NCBI GenBank assembly: GCA_963522145.1
Contig: CAUQXI010000002.1
Coordinates: 209,359 to 273,358, forward strand
Length of the DNA stretch: 64,000 nucleotides
From: Mesorhizobium_B sp963522145
Lineage (GTDB): Bacteria > Pseudomonadota > Alphaproteobacteria > Rhizobiales > Rhizobiaceae
Direction of reading: 5' to 3'
Within the stretch, counting starts at the first letter, position 1. Each line of letters starts with the position of its first letter. The position numbers and the translations under genes are program-made. Of this stretch, positions 52,944-60,811 are shown in pieces. The notes beneath the pieces are model-generated. The model made no database searches. It was not told where the DNA came from and saw only the letters and a program-made list of their open reading frames with translations.

Positions 52944-53447
52944 ATGGGCATTTTCACCAAGGACATCAAGACGCTGAACGACCTCTTCATCCATCAGCTC
53001 CAGGATGTTTACTACGCCGAGATGCAGATCACGAAGGCGCTGCCCGACATGATCAAGAAGGCCACCGCGCCCGATCTGAAAGCCGGTTTCGAGAAGCATC
53101 TCAAGGAGACCGAAAATCAGGTCAAGCGCATCGAGCAGGTCTTCGAGATGCACGACGTCAAGGCCAAGGCCGTGAACTGCCCGGCCATTGACGGTATCAT
53201 CAAGGAAGCCAACGAGGTCGCCGGCGAGGTGGACGACAAGAAGGTGCTCGATGCGGCCTTGATCGCTGCCGCGCAGGCGGTGGAGCATTACGAGATCGCG
53301 CGCTACGGCACGCTGATCGCCTGGGCCAAGGAACTGGGCCGCGACGACTGCGCCTCCGTGCTGGCTCAGACGCTGGCCGAAGAGGAAGCCACCGACAAGA
53401 AGCTCACCCAGCTCGCCGAGGGCGGCGTGAACCTCCAGGCAGCCTGA
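52944..53447 (+). CDS. YciE/YciF-type ferritin-like protein (DUF892)
   Basis: ATG 52944 begins a 167-residue all-helical protein: LNDLFIHQLQDVYYAEMQITKALPDM, then LKETENQVKRIEQVFEMHD, and AAAQAVEHYEIARYGTLIAWAKEL with paired Glu and His suitable for a di-iron site, ending TLAEEEATDKKLTQLAE. These features mark the DUF892/YciF family, ferritin-like proteins induced by stress. No signal peptide. A strong terminator follows, so it is a single-gene unit. Confidence 0.92.
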   Translation: MGIFTKDIKTLNDLFIHQLQDVYYAEMQITKALPDMIKKATAPDLKAGFEKHLKETENQVKRIEQVFEMHDVKAKAVNCPAIDGIIKEANEVAGEVDDKKVLDAALIAAAQAVEHYEIARYGTLIAWAKELGRDDCASVLAQTLAEEEATDKKLTQLAEGGVNLQAA

Positions 53448-53468
53448 TCTGTCTTCAAGGTAAGCATC

Positions 53469-53499
53469 AAGGGCCGGCCTCGCGCCGGCCCTTTTTCTT
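53469..53499 (+). terminator. intrinsic terminator after the ferritin-like gene
   Basis: GGGCCGGC at 53471-53478 pairs with GCCGGCCC at 53484-53491 across CTCGC, followed by TTTTTCTT. It also lies just after the 3' end of the leftward PAP2 gene and could serve both. Confidence 0.9.
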
Positions 53500-53514
53500 G
53501 GCCGGGTCTCGGCC

Positions 53515-54240
53515 TCAGCTCGGCGTTCGCTCGGCCGACTCCACGAGGCTTTCACCCGCCTGCCGATGGCTGGAGACGAGCCGCGCGAGCAGCCAGCAAA
53601 GGGCCGCCCAGGCCGCGCCCGCGCACCAGCCGGCCAGCACATCCGATGGCCAGTGGACGCCGAGATAAAGCCGGCTCACGCCGATCAGCACCGTCAGCGT
53701 CACGGCGACCGTCATGGCATAGGCCTTCAGCCATCGTCCGGGAAGAACGCGCGCGAGCAGCGAGCCGAGCGTGAGATAGGTCACCGCCGACAGCATCGCA
53801 TGCCCGCTCGGGAAGCTCAGCGTGAAGGTTTCCGCAATATGGGGCACGAGGTCGGGGCGCGGCCGATCGACCGTCAGCTTCAGGAGTGAGCTCAGCGCCT
53901 GCCCGCCCAGCACGGCAAAGAGCACGAACAGCGCCGTTCCCGCCTTGCGCGCCAGCAGCAGGTAGAAAAGCACGGCCAGAACCATGAAGACGAGCACGCT
54001 GACGCTGCCGAGGCTCGTGAAATCGCGCACCGCCTCCTCGACCCATGGCGGACCGATCGGATCGTCGAGCCGGTCCGGCACGCGAAAGGCAAGCAGGATC
54101 CGCTCGTCGAGCGCGTGCGGCCTGACTTCGCCCGCCACGTCCAGAAGCGCGATGAAGCCCCATGCGGCGCCCGCCGCGAGGATCAGGGCGACAAGAACGC
54201 TGAACTCGATCCGCCACCGCGCGACGGTGAAAACCGACAT
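53515..54240 (-). CDS. PAP2-family membrane phosphatase
   Basis: A 241-residue inner-membrane protein with six helices and the three phosphatase motifs: KLTVDRPRP (K...RP), PSGHAMLSA and SRLYLGVHWPSDVLAG with the catalytic His and Asp. Members dephosphorylate lipid phosphates such as undecaprenyl pyrophosphate or phosphatidic acid on the periplasmic face. It starts four bases before the stop of the next leftward gene, the transporter-like protein at 54245, and is probably its partner in a two-gene unit. Confidence 0.92.
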   Translation of the reverse strand: MSVFTVARWRIEFSVLVALILAAGAAWGFIALLDVAGEVRPHALDERILLAFRVPDRLDDPIGPPWVEEAVRDFTSLGSVSVLVFMVLAVLFYLLLARKAGTALFVLFAVLGGQALSSLLKLTVDRPRPDLVPHIAETFTLSFPSGHAMLSAVTYLTLGSLLARVLPGRWLKAYAMTVAVTLTVLIGVSRLYLGVHWPSDVLAGWCAGAAWAALCWLLARLVSSHRQAGESLVESAERTPS

Positions 54241-54244
54241 CGCG

Positions 54245-54583
54245 TCAGCGTCCCGCGATCGTCGGCCCGAGCGTGATCACCGCGACCGCGACGATGGCCA
54301 GCGCGATCCCGGCCAGCTCCACGGTTCCCACGCGCTCCCCAAACACCGTGAACGCCACGATGTTGACGGCAACGAGCTGGATCACCGCCGACAGGCTGAA
54401 GGCGACGCCCATGCCGAACTCCCGGATCAGCCGCAGCATGATCAGGTTGCCGAGCGTGTAGAGCGCCAGCGTCCCGATCATCTTGGGCATCGACGGCGAC
54501 AGCGCCCAAGCCTTGGCTCCGCTGGCGGCGGCCAGGAAGACGAGCGTCGAGAAGCCGAGCTGAAGAAGGCCGGACAGGGACAA
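54245..54583 (-). CDS. small DMT/EamA-like membrane protein
   Basis: The 112-residue protein has four predicted helices: LQLGFSTLVFLAAASGAKAWAL, IGTLALYTLGNLIMLRLI, VAFSLSAVIQLVAVNIVAF and VELAGIALAIVAVAVITLG. Size and pattern fit a single drug/metabolite-transporter repeat, as in small multidrug resistance or undecaprenyl-aminoarabinose flippase-type subunits, which work as dimers. The pairing with a PAP2 phosphatase suggests lipid or cell-envelope work, but the substrate is unknown. The start is near the left end of the mobile element (84 bases away). Confidence 0.75.
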   Translation of the reverse strand: MSLSGLLQLGFSTLVFLAAASGAKAWALSPSMPKMIGTLALYTLGNLIMLRLIREFGMGVAFSLSAVIQLVAVNIVAFTVFGERVGTVELAGIALAIVAVAVITLGPTIAGR

Positions 54584-54658
54584 AACGTGTCAGCTCCGTT
54601 GGCGTGATCGGACGATGGGCGGCTTTGCCGCGCCGGCTCCGCTCCCGTCAAGCCGTCC

Positions 54659-54666
54659 TTGTCGCC
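54659..54666. repeat. left 8-bp target-site duplication
   Basis: TTGTCGCC directly precedes the element's left end and is repeated exactly after its right end at 58494-58501, marking the insertion target. Confidence 0.88.
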
Positions 54667-54692
54667 GGTAGTGTCTCAGTTTGAATTTGGTT
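54667..54692 (+). repeat. left terminal inverted repeat of the IS1-like element
   Basis: 26 bases starting GGTAGTGTCTCAGTTTGAAT, matching the reverse complement of 58468-58493 without mismatch. Confidence 0.92.
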
Positions 54693-54762
54693 GGCGCTGC
54701 CATGAAATAGTGGTTGGCGGCCTCGGTCTCCGGTATGCCTAACGAGAACCAGGGAGGACGCA

Positions 54763-54951
54763 ATGGCAAGCCGACAACAACTCGACTTCGAGTTCGACAA
54801 TTACCTGCAGCGCATGAAGCGGCTGGACTCGGCTGAAGAAATGATGCCGGTTGCGTTCGAGGGCCTCGGGCATTTTTTGTTGGAGCTTATCAGTGCGGTG
54901 AATAATCTCAGAGACGCTGTTGAAGCAAAGAACGACGCCGATGCTGACTGA
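54763..54951 (+). CDS. small cargo protein, 62 aa
   Basis: First gene inside the element, behind an excellent site (GGGAGG at 54752-54757). The product is soluble and acidic at both ends: MASRQQLDFEFDNYLQRMKR, then a helix EEMMPVAFEGLGHFLLELIS. No domain is recognised. Its last eleven bases overlap the start of the next cargo gene at 54941, implying coupling. Function unknown. Confidence 0.65.
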   Translation: MASRQQLDFEFDNYLQRMKRLDSAEEMMPVAFEGLGHFLLELISAVNNLRDAVEAKNDADAD

Positions 54952-55111
54952 GCGTGAAGGCAAGATCTGCCCCCGTTGCGGCGGCAGCGGGGTGGTTGAT
55001 GGTGCCTATGACATAGGGCCTTCAATGCGCGTCCCAGAGGCGCCGAAGGTTGAATGCGATACGTGCAAGGGAACTGGTCGGGTGGCGGCTGAGGAAGTTG
55101 AGCGCCGCTGA
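54941..55111 (+). CDS. small zinc-ribbon-like cargo protein, 56 aa
   Basis: ATG 54941 overlaps the preceding gene. The 56-residue product has two CxxC pairs of the DnaJ central-domain style, ICPRCGGSGVV and CDTCKGTGRV, spaced by 28 residues, enough for one zinc site. Small proteins of this form occur widely in phages and mobile DNA. It may bind protein or nucleic acid; nothing more specific can be said. Confidence 0.65.
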   Translation: MLTEREGKICPRCGGSGVVDGAYDIGPSMRVPEAPKVECDTCKGTGRVAAEEVERR

Positions 55112-55257
55112 CCCGCTCTCAGGCTGGAATTTGACCGCGACGACGGGCGCTCTTTTATCCACCCCCTTCATTGCATATGTGCAATCATAATACGTGAAAC
55201 GCGTGTTGACAGATCGTCAGCACGCGCTCTTTCTGTTGGTGCAATGGGAGTTTGCAA

Positions 55258-55470
55258 ATGCCGAAAGGACCGCAGGGACAGAAGCGCCCCAGTGACATGA
55301 TCGGCATTTCGGTCATGGTCGCCAAGATTGCGACGGGCGAAATCGAGGACAACGAGAAGTCGGGCCGTGTGAAGTCCGGCAAGGCTGGCGCGGCGGCACG
55401 CGCTGAGAAACTGACACCCGACGAGCGCAGCGACATTGCTCGGAGGGCGGCTGACGCGAGGTGGACGTGA
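55258..55470 (+). CDS. small basic cargo protein, 70 aa
   Basis: ATG 55258 lies behind GGGAG. The 70-residue protein has a basic N-terminus (MPKGPQGQKRPSDMIG), a middle with VAKIATGEIEDNEKSGRVKSG and an alanine- and arginine-rich end AARAEKLTPDERSDIARRAA. This composition is common in small proteins next to toxin-antitoxin genes. Its stop shares a base with the start of the Panacea gene (TGATG), so the two are co-translated. Confidence 0.6.
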   Translation: MPKGPQGQKRPSDMIGISVMVAKIATGEIEDNEKSGRVKSGKAGAAARAEKLTPDERSDIARRAADARWT

Positions 55471-55979
55471 TGGCGTTCTCATCCACGCAAATAGCTCGCG
55501 AACTCTGGAAGCTTGGAACCAAGGAACAAAGACCTCTTACCCCCTTAGAACTCATCAAGCTGACATATTTGGCGCACGGTTGGAGTTTGGGCCTTGATGG
55601 TGTATCTCTTGTGAACGAGAAGGCCGAGGCCTGGACATATGGACCGGTATTCCCATCCCTCTATCATGCATTAAAGAAGTTTAAGGGGTCGCCTGTCACT
55701 AGCGTTCCACTATCAGCCTCTGAGATGCTTGATGATGACGTAGAAGTTGATGATGAAGCCCTTAAGATCATCAAATCTGTGTTCAAATCGTACAAGAAGT
55801 ATAACGGGATCCAGCTTTCGGAGCTTACTCACAAGGATGGAACGCCTTGGTCTGAGACGCGTAAGAAGGGGCCTGGAAGCGTCATAAGCAATAGAGTTCT
55901 CAAGCGCCACTTTGAGGCGTTGGCTGAGGAGCGGAATGTCCGAGGACGAGGAGAACGGCGAGAAGTCGCAACCGAGTGA
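55470..55979 (+). CDS. Panacea (SocA-like) domain protein, putative antitoxin
   Basis: The 169-residue protein from ATG 55470 matches the Panacea/DUF4065 domain: LTPLELIKLTYLAHGWSLGLDG, then EAWTYGPVFPSLYHALKKFKG, and WSETRKKGPGSVISNRVLKRHFE. Panacea proteins are the antitoxin halves of PanAT pairs, or proteolysis adaptors such as SocA. The partner is usually the adjacent gene. Here the only neighbour is the membrane-protein gene starting inside its 3' end at 55936, which carries a premature stop. Cargo of the IS1-like element. Confidence 0.88.
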   Translation: MAFSSTQIARELWKLGTKEQRPLTPLELIKLTYLAHGWSLGLDGVSLVNEKAEAWTYGPVFPSLYHALKKFKGSPVTSVPLSASEMLDDDVEVDDEALKIIKSVFKSYKKYNGIQLSELTHKDGTPWSETRKKGPGSVISNRVLKRHFEALAEERNVRGRGERREVATE

Positions 55980-56370
55980 TGACCTAGACGCTCTTGGGCA
56001 AACGACACCACAGCAAGAAGAAAGTGCAACAGCTACGAAACAAGCGGAAGCACTAGCATATCGGTAGGACATTACGAGTGCAAGCGAACTTGCTCAACTT
56101 AATGAGATTGTTAGAAAAGACGCTCTGGAAAACGCGCTTAACGTTGCTCTGCGTGGATTAATATATCTAGCTGCCCTGCTTATAGCTATCGCTGTAGTCG
56201 TTTTAGTGTTTCATTTTGTAGCGCCAGCATGTTGGTTGTTCCTTTCTGAGCAAAGACTTGAAGCCTTGAAAAACTTGCTCTTCTCAGGAACGGTAGGAGC
56301 GGGAATTGCCCGCTTGTCAGCAAGCCGACTAGGCCTTTCGAGCAAAAATGAAACTGACAAAAATGCTTGA
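55936..56370 (+). pseudogene. membrane-protein gene interrupted by an in-frame TAG
   Basis: ATG 55936 opens a frame inside the Panacea gene. It reads MSEDEENGEKSQPSDDLDAL and reaches TAG at 56065-56067, then continues in the same frame to TGA 56368-56370. The second part has a strong membrane helix (LIYLAALLIAIAVVVLVFHF) and a second hydrophobic stretch, then a polar end. Read through, it is a 144-residue protein with an acidic N-terminus and one or two helices, a plausible PanA-partner toxin. The amber codon suggests inactivation, or that only the shorter products are made. The reading is direct; the toxin role is inferred. Confidence 0.6.
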
Positions 56371-56400
56371 TATGATGGGAGATCGTGCTGCATTCAGGGC

Positions 56401-57294
56401 ATGAACAAGCTGCCTCTCGCCAAGCGCATCCAAGTCCTTTCTATGCTGGTCGAGGGTTCATCCATGCGGGCAATCTCCCGTGTGGTTGGCATCTCTATCA
56501 ACACCGTAACAAAGCTTATGGTCGAAGCTGGTGAGGCTTGCGCGGCTTACCACGATGAGACTGTCCGCAACGTCCATGCCAAGCGCGTCCAGTGCGATGA
56601 AATCTGGTCATTCTGCTACGCCAAGGCGAAGAATGTTGCCGCTGCAAAGGCTGCGCCTGAGGAAGCTGGCGACGTGTGGACGTGGACCGCCCTGGATGCC
56701 GACAGCAAGCTCATTGTCTCCTACCTCGTCGGCGGGCGTGACGGCGACTATGCGTTGGAGTTCATGGACAATGTTCGGCAGCGCCTCGCCAAGCGAGTGC
56801 AGCTCACCACAGACGGCCACAAGGCCTACCTAGACGCGGTGGAAGAAGCATTCGGCGCGGACGTGGACTATGCGCAGCTTGTGAAGCTCTATGGTGCGGC
56901 TCCCGATGGCGGGAAAGGCCGCTACAGCCCCGCAGAATGCACCGGCATCCGCAAGACGCGTGTGGAAGGTTCTCCCGATCCCAAGCACGTCAGCACGTCC
57001 TACGTGGAGCGCAGCAACCTTTCCATCCGCATGGGGAACCGTCGCTTCACCCGGCTCACAAATGCATTCTCCAAAAAGCTGGAGAACCATATCCACATGC
57101 TCTCCCTCTACTTTGTGCATTACAACTTTTGCCGGATGCACAAAACGCTTCGCATGACACCCGCAATGGCGGCTGGGGTAAGCTCCACGCTGCGGGACGT
57201 GGAATGGATCGTCAACTTAATTGACGCGCGAGCGGAAACACCTAAGCCGCGCGGACCCTATCGGAAGTCACTCAAGCCCCAAGAGGCGGCTTAG
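56401..57294 (+). CDS. IS1-like DDE transposase
   Basis: A 297-residue single-frame transposase. Residues 1-45 form a helix-turn-helix (LEGSSMRAISRVVGISINTVTKL region). The catalytic triad is Asp66 in VQCDEIWSF, Asp138 in LTTDGHKAY and Glu203 in TSYVERSNLSIRMGNRRFTR, followed by the IS1-like end HYNFCRMHKTLRMTPAMAAG. Unlike classical IS1, no frameshift is needed. It is intact and has matching ends 1.7 kb upstream and 1.2 kb downstream, so the element could still be active. Confidence 0.92.
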   Translation: MNKLPLAKRIQVLSMLVEGSSMRAISRVVGISINTVTKLMVEAGEACAAYHDETVRNVHAKRVQCDEIWSFCYAKAKNVAAAKAAPEEAGDVWTWTALDADSKLIVSYLVGGRDGDYALEFMDNVRQRLAKRVQLTTDGHKAYLDAVEEAFGADVDYAQLVKLYGAAPDGGKGRYSPAECTGIRKTRVEGSPDPKHVSTSYVERSNLSIRMGNRRFTRLTNAFSKKLENHIHMLSLYFVHYNFCRMHKTLRMTPAMAAGVSSTLRDVEWIVNLIDARAETPKPRGPYRKSLKPQEAA

Positions 57295-57491
57295 CTGGAA
57301 GGCGGCATCATCTGAGCGGATGTGCGCAAGGACTTCTATTGAGTGTGGATCGGACCGCCTAGTCCGGTAGATGAAGTATCCCCCGACTTGTGCGTATTCC
57401 TCGCCAGCGAGGCTTGCCTGAGAGCTTGTCAAAGGAGATATGCTGATGGTTGTATCGCCATCAACCTCCCCGCTGTAATAGGTCAGCTCGC

Positions 57492-58226
57492 ATGCCTGAG
57501 GGCAAGCCGAAAAAGACGCACTACGCTGTAGCCTCTCCAGAGATACCATTGCAGTATCTCGCGGATTACATGAACGCATCGAACCAAGCTCGACGGGGGA
57601 TCGTTCAGAAGGCAAAGTTCAAGTCCCTCGGACGCGTCTTCCAGCACCAGATTGCTCGCAAAACGATATCCGATCACATTCTGGATGGGAATCCCTTCCC
57701 AGGCGACCTAGCGTCAAAAGCAACTGACATTCGGAATATGCTAGCCGACTCGGAATTTGAAAGCCTGCTCTACGGTTACAATGCTGATTTTGTGGAAGCA
57801 TTCGTCGCTGCGTGCCCCCAGCTTGATCTTTCTTCATTCGACGTAGTCGCCCCGGTAAAGCTTGAGCATCCGACGTTCAACGGGACGGTAGTTAAGTTCA
57901 AGCCAAGTTTGTTGACCTCTCGCAAAACCAAGGCGAACACTCAAAAAATTGGCGGCATCATGTACCGCTACGCCAAAGCAACGCCTGTAGAGAAAGAGGT
58001 TGCTGAGTTCCAGACGGCGTTCATATACGGCTACTTCGCAACTTGGCCTTTTATTGAAGAAGCGAAGCCAGAAGATAAACTATGCATTGTGTTCGATGCA
58101 GTGTCTGGCGAAACACATACAGCGCCAAGCAAAGCAATCTATAAGTTTAACGAGATGAAGGCGGTATGTGGCGATATTGCTGAGAAGTGGGAGAACGTGA
58201 AGCCGCCCCCTGGCGCTGTGCTCTGA
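57492..58226 (+). CDS. cargo protein of unknown function, 244 aa
   Basis: Starts at ATG 57492. The product is soluble, with MPEGKPKKTHYAVASPEIPL at the start. A central region reads QHQIARKTISDHILDGNPFP and the end is LCIVFDAVSGETHTAPSKAIYKFNEM. The ending PPPGAVL is short. I recognise no domain, signal peptide or membrane segment. It follows the transposase by about 200 bases and looks acquired with the element. A defence role is possible given its neighbours, but nothing in the sequence shows it. Confidence 0.6.
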   Translation: MPEGKPKKTHYAVASPEIPLQYLADYMNASNQARRGIVQKAKFKSLGRVFQHQIARKTISDHILDGNPFPGDLASKATDIRNMLADSEFESLLYGYNADFVEAFVAACPQLDLSSFDVVAPVKLEHPTFNGTVVKFKPSLLTSRKTKANTQKIGGIMYRYAKATPVEKEVAEFQTAFIYGYFATWPFIEEAKPEDKLCIVFDAVSGETHTAPSKAIYKFNEMKAVCGDIAEKWENVKPPPGAVL

Positions 58227-58232
58227 CAACCC

Positions 58233-58484
58233 ATGAACCTCAGGCGAGGGTTGTTGCGGCTCTGGATCGTCGGCTCAGTAGGTTGGGCTGGATATGTGTT
58301 CCTTGATAGTGGCGCTCTCAGTTGCCTTGTGGGTGAGGCCGCCCCCTGGTGCAATTACCGCAACGGGCACTATTACATTGCCCTGGCAATCGGCTGCGTT
58401 TTGCCACCCGCGCTGGTTGGCTTAGCGATCTTGGTCACGGCTTGGATCGCAGCAGGCTTCCGAACAAAACCAAATTCAAACTGA
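58233..58484 (+). CDS. small two-helix membrane cargo protein, 83 aa
   Basis: The 83-residue protein has an N-terminal helix (LLRLWIVGSVGWAGYVFLDS), a short loop with three cysteines and aromatic residues (SCLVGEAAPWCNYRNGHYY), and a second helix (IALAIGCVLPPALVGLAILVTAW). Its last codons and stop lie within the element's right inverted repeat, so the gene travels with the element. Similar small proteins are common in Alphaproteobacteria. Function unknown. Confidence 0.7.
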   Translation: MNLRRGLLRLWIVGSVGWAGYVFLDSGALSCLVGEAAPWCNYRNGHYYIALAIGCVLPPALVGLAILVTAWIAAGFRTKPNSN

Positions 58485-58493
58485 GACACTACC
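58468..58493 (-). repeat. right terminal inverted repeat of the IS1-like element
   Basis: Inverted copy of 54667-54692, 26 of 26 bases identical. It contains the stop codon of the last cargo gene. Confidence 0.92.
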
Positions 58494-58501
58494 TTGTCGC
58501 C
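58494..58501. repeat. right 8-bp target-site duplication
   Basis: TTGTCGCC directly follows the right inverted repeat and equals the copy at 54659-54666. Confidence 0.88.
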
Positions 58502-58544
58502 CCGTCCTTGTCGCCAGCCTCCTTCGCCTGCTAAAGCGCCGGCC

Positions 58545-60353
58545 ATGACCACCCCCATCGCCAACATCCGCAATTTCTCCATCGTCGCCCATATCGACCA
58601 TGGCAAGTCCACGCTCGCCGACCGCCTGATTCAGTCCACCGGCGGGCTGGAGCTGCGCGAGATGACCGAGCAGGTGCTCGACAACATGGACATCGAGCGC
58701 GAGCGCGGCATCACCATCAAGGCGCAGACCGTGCGCCTCCAATACAAGGCGGCAAACGGCGAGACCTATGTGCTCAACCTCATCGACACGCCCGGCCATG
58801 TCGACTTCGCCTATGAGGTGTCCCGCTCGCTGTCGGCCTGCGAAGGCTCGCTGCTTGTGGTGGATGCGAGCCAGGGCGTCGAGGCCCAGACGCTCGCCAA
58901 CGTGTATCAGGCGATCGACAACGACCATGAGATCGTCGTCGTCCTCAACAAGGTCGATCTTCCCGCCGCCGAGCCCGAGCGCATCCGCGCCCAGGTCGAG
59001 GAGGTGATCGGCATCGACGCGTCCAACGCCGTCCTCATCTCCGCCAAGACGGGCCTAGGCATTCCCGACGTGCTCGAAGCCATCGTGCGCGACCTGCCGC
59101 CCCCGCGCGAGGGCGATCCGGACGCCCCGCTCAAAGCCATGCTGGTCGATTCCTGGTACGACGCCTATCTCGGCGTGATCGTGCTCGTGCGCGTGATCGA
59201 CGGCGTGCTGAAGAAGGGCCAGACGATCCGCATGGTCGGCACGGGCGCGCGCTATCCCGTCGAGCGCACCGGCGTCTTCACCCCCAAGATGGTCAATGTG
59301 GAGAGCTTAGGCCCCGGCGAGTTCGGCTTCATCACCGCCTCCATCAAAGAGGTGGCCGACACCCGCGTGGGCGACACCATCACGGAGGATCGCCGCCCGA
59401 CGCTGCATCCGCTGCCCGGCTTCAAGCCCGCCCAGCCGGTGGTGTTCTGCGGCCTGTTTCCCGTCGACGCGGCCGATTTCGAGGATCTGCGCGCCGCCAT
59501 GGGCAAGCTGCGCCTCAACGACGCGTCCTTTTCGTTCGAGATGGAAACGAGTGCCGCGCTCGGCTTCGGCTTCCGCTGCGGCTTTCTGGGCTTGCTCCAT
59601 CTGGAGATCATCCAGGAGCGGCTGGAGCGCGAGTTCGACCTCGACCTCATCGCCACCGCCCCTTCCGTCGTTTACCGCATGAACCTGACCGATGGCACCC
59701 AGAAGGAGCTCCACAACCCCGCCGACATGCCCGACCTCGTGAAGATCGCCACGATCGAGGAGCCCTGGATCCGCGCCACCATCCTCACGCCGGACGATTA
59801 TCTCGGCGGCATCCTGAAGCTCTGCCAGGAGCGCCGCGGCGTGCAGTCCGACCTGTCCTATGTCGGCACCCGCGCCATGCTGGTTTATGACCTGCCGCTC
59901 AACGAGGTGGTGTTCGACTTCTACGACCGCCTGAAATCCATCTCCAAGGGCTATGCGAGCTTCGACTATGCCCTGACCGATTACCGCGAGGGCGATCTCG
60001 TGAAGATGTCGATCCTGGTCAACGAGGAGCCGGTGGACGCGCTGTCCATGCTGGTGCACCGCGCGGCGGCCGAAAAGCGCGGCCGCACCATGTGCGAGAA
60101 GCTCAAGGAGCTGATCCCCCAGCACATGTTCAAGATCCCGATCCAGGCGGCCATCGGCGGCAAGGTCATCGCCCGCGAAACCATCTCCGCCCTCCGCAAG
60201 GACGTGACCGCCAAATGCTACGGCGGCGACGTCACCCGGAAGCGCAAACTTCTGGAAAAGCAGAAGGAAGGCAAAAAGCGCATGCGCCAGTTCGGCAAGG
60301 TGGACATCCCGCAAGCGGCGTTCATCGAAGCGCTGAAGATGGGGGATAATTGA
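58545..60353 (+). CDS. lepA: elongation factor 4 (LepA)
   Basis: ATG 58545 gives the full 602-residue GTPase: FSIVAHIDHGKSTLADRLIQ (G1), ERERGITIKAQTV (G2), DTPGHVDFAYEV (G3), VVLNKVDLP (G4), and the LepA-specific C-terminal region RKDVTAKCYGGDVTRKRKLLEKQKEGKKRMR. It acts on ribosomes in the cytoplasm and affects initiation or translocation. The IS1-like element ends 51 bases before the start codon and has probably displaced the native promoter, so expression may now depend on sequences in the element. Confidence 0.97.
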   Translation: MTTPIANIRNFSIVAHIDHGKSTLADRLIQSTGGLELREMTEQVLDNMDIERERGITIKAQTVRLQYKAANGETYVLNLIDTPGHVDFAYEVSRSLSACEGSLLVVDASQGVEAQTLANVYQAIDNDHEIVVVLNKVDLPAAEPERIRAQVEEVIGIDASNAVLISAKTGLGIPDVLEAIVRDLPPPREGDPDAPLKAMLVDSWYDAYLGVIVLVRVIDGVLKKGQTIRMVGTGARYPVERTGVFTPKMVNVESLGPGEFGFITASIKEVADTRVGDTITEDRRPTLHPLPGFKPAQPVVFCGLFPVDAADFEDLRAAMGKLRLNDASFSFEMETSAALGFGFRCGFLGLLHLEIIQERLEREFDLDLIATAPSVVYRMNLTDGTQKELHNPADMPDLVKIATIEEPWIRATILTPDDYLGGILKLCQERRGVQSDLSYVGTRAMLVYDLPLNEVVFDFYDRLKSISKGYASFDYALTDYREGDLVKMSILVNEEPVDALSMLVHRAAAEKRGRTMCEKLKELIPQHMFKIPIQAAIGGKVIARETISALRKDVTAKCYGGDVTRKRKLLEKQKEGKKRMRQFGKVDIPQAAFIEALKMGDN

Positions 60354-60359
60354 CGGGCG

Positions 60360-60620
60360 GTGCCTGCCAAGCCGCTGACATGGACGCAGCACGCACGGGA
60401 TGCCATCGAGGAACGCGAGCTTGCACCGGAGTGGATCGAGCAGGCCGTTCGCGAGCCTGACTGGAGCGAGCCCGACCTGCGTCGCCCCGGCGTCGACCAG
60501 AGGTTTCGTGTCATCCCCGCCTTCGGCAATCGCATCCTGCGCGTCGCATGCTTTGAAACGGCGACGGAAATCCGTATAGTCACGGCCTTCTTCGACCGTG
60601 ACGCGAGGCAGCCGCAATGA
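60360..60620 (+). CDS. DUF4258 domain protein, possible toxin
   Basis: The 86-residue protein from GTG 60360 fits DUF4258: LTWTQHARDAIEERELAPEWIEQAV, then PGVDQRFRVIPAFGNRILRVACF and a closing IRIVTAFFD. The fold is thought to resemble BrnT/RelE-type small toxins. Its stop overlaps the start of a DUF2283 gene, and this pairing recurs in many bacteria and looks like a toxin-antitoxin module. It starts seven bases after lepA, so it may ride on that transcript. Activity is inferred. Confidence 0.85.
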   Translation: MPAKPLTWTQHARDAIEERELAPEWIEQAVREPDWSEPDLRRPGVDQRFRVIPAFGNRILRVACFETATEIRIVTAFFDRDARQPQ

Positions 60621-60811
60621 AGCCGACGATCAGATACCGGCCCGCCGACAATGCCGCCTATGTCCGCCTCAGCAGTGCAAAGGTCTTGGAGAGCGCCGAG
60701 GTCTCGCCCGGTATCGTCTTCGACTACGATGCCGACGGCCACATTGTTGGCATCGAACTTCTCGACGCGCGCTCGCAGCTGCCTTCCGACGCCCTGAGTG
60801 AGGCCGCTTAG
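60617..60811 (+). CDS. DUF2283 domain protein, possible antitoxin
   Basis: The 64-residue product is a typical DUF2283 protein: TIRYRPADNAAYVRLSSAKV, a central VSPGIVFDYDADGHIVGIELLDA and a short polar end. ATG 60617 overlaps the DUF4258 stop by four bases (ATGA), giving translational coupling as expected for a paired module. The function of DUF2283 is not established; the antitoxin role is an inference from the pairing. Confidence 0.85.
   Translation: MKPTIRYRPADNAAYVRLSSAKVLESAEVSPGIVFDYDADGHIVGIELLDARSQLPSDALSEAA

Larger units (their letters stand above)
54667..58493 (+). mobile_element. IS1-like insertion element with seven cargo genes (3.83 kb)
   Basis: The element is bounded by perfect 26-bp inverted ends (54667-54692 and 58468-58493) that begin GGTAGTGTCTCAG, and by an 8-bp target duplication TTGTCGCC. 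The ends resemble those of IS1 (GGTAATG...), and the single-frame transposase at 56401 has a DDE motif of IS1 type. Besides the transposase it carries seven cargo genes, all on the plus strand and AT-richer than the host. All boundaries are intact, so the insertion looks recent. It landed about 50 bases before lepA. Confidence 0.9.

Noticed and set aside
57268..57549. Leftward frame of about 93 codons between the transposase and the 244-residue cargo gene
   Set aside because: It has protein-like stretches (SLAGEEYAQVGGYFIYRTRR) but overlaps both neighbours, and no start codon with a ribosome site was found. It could be a real small gene; conservation would decide.
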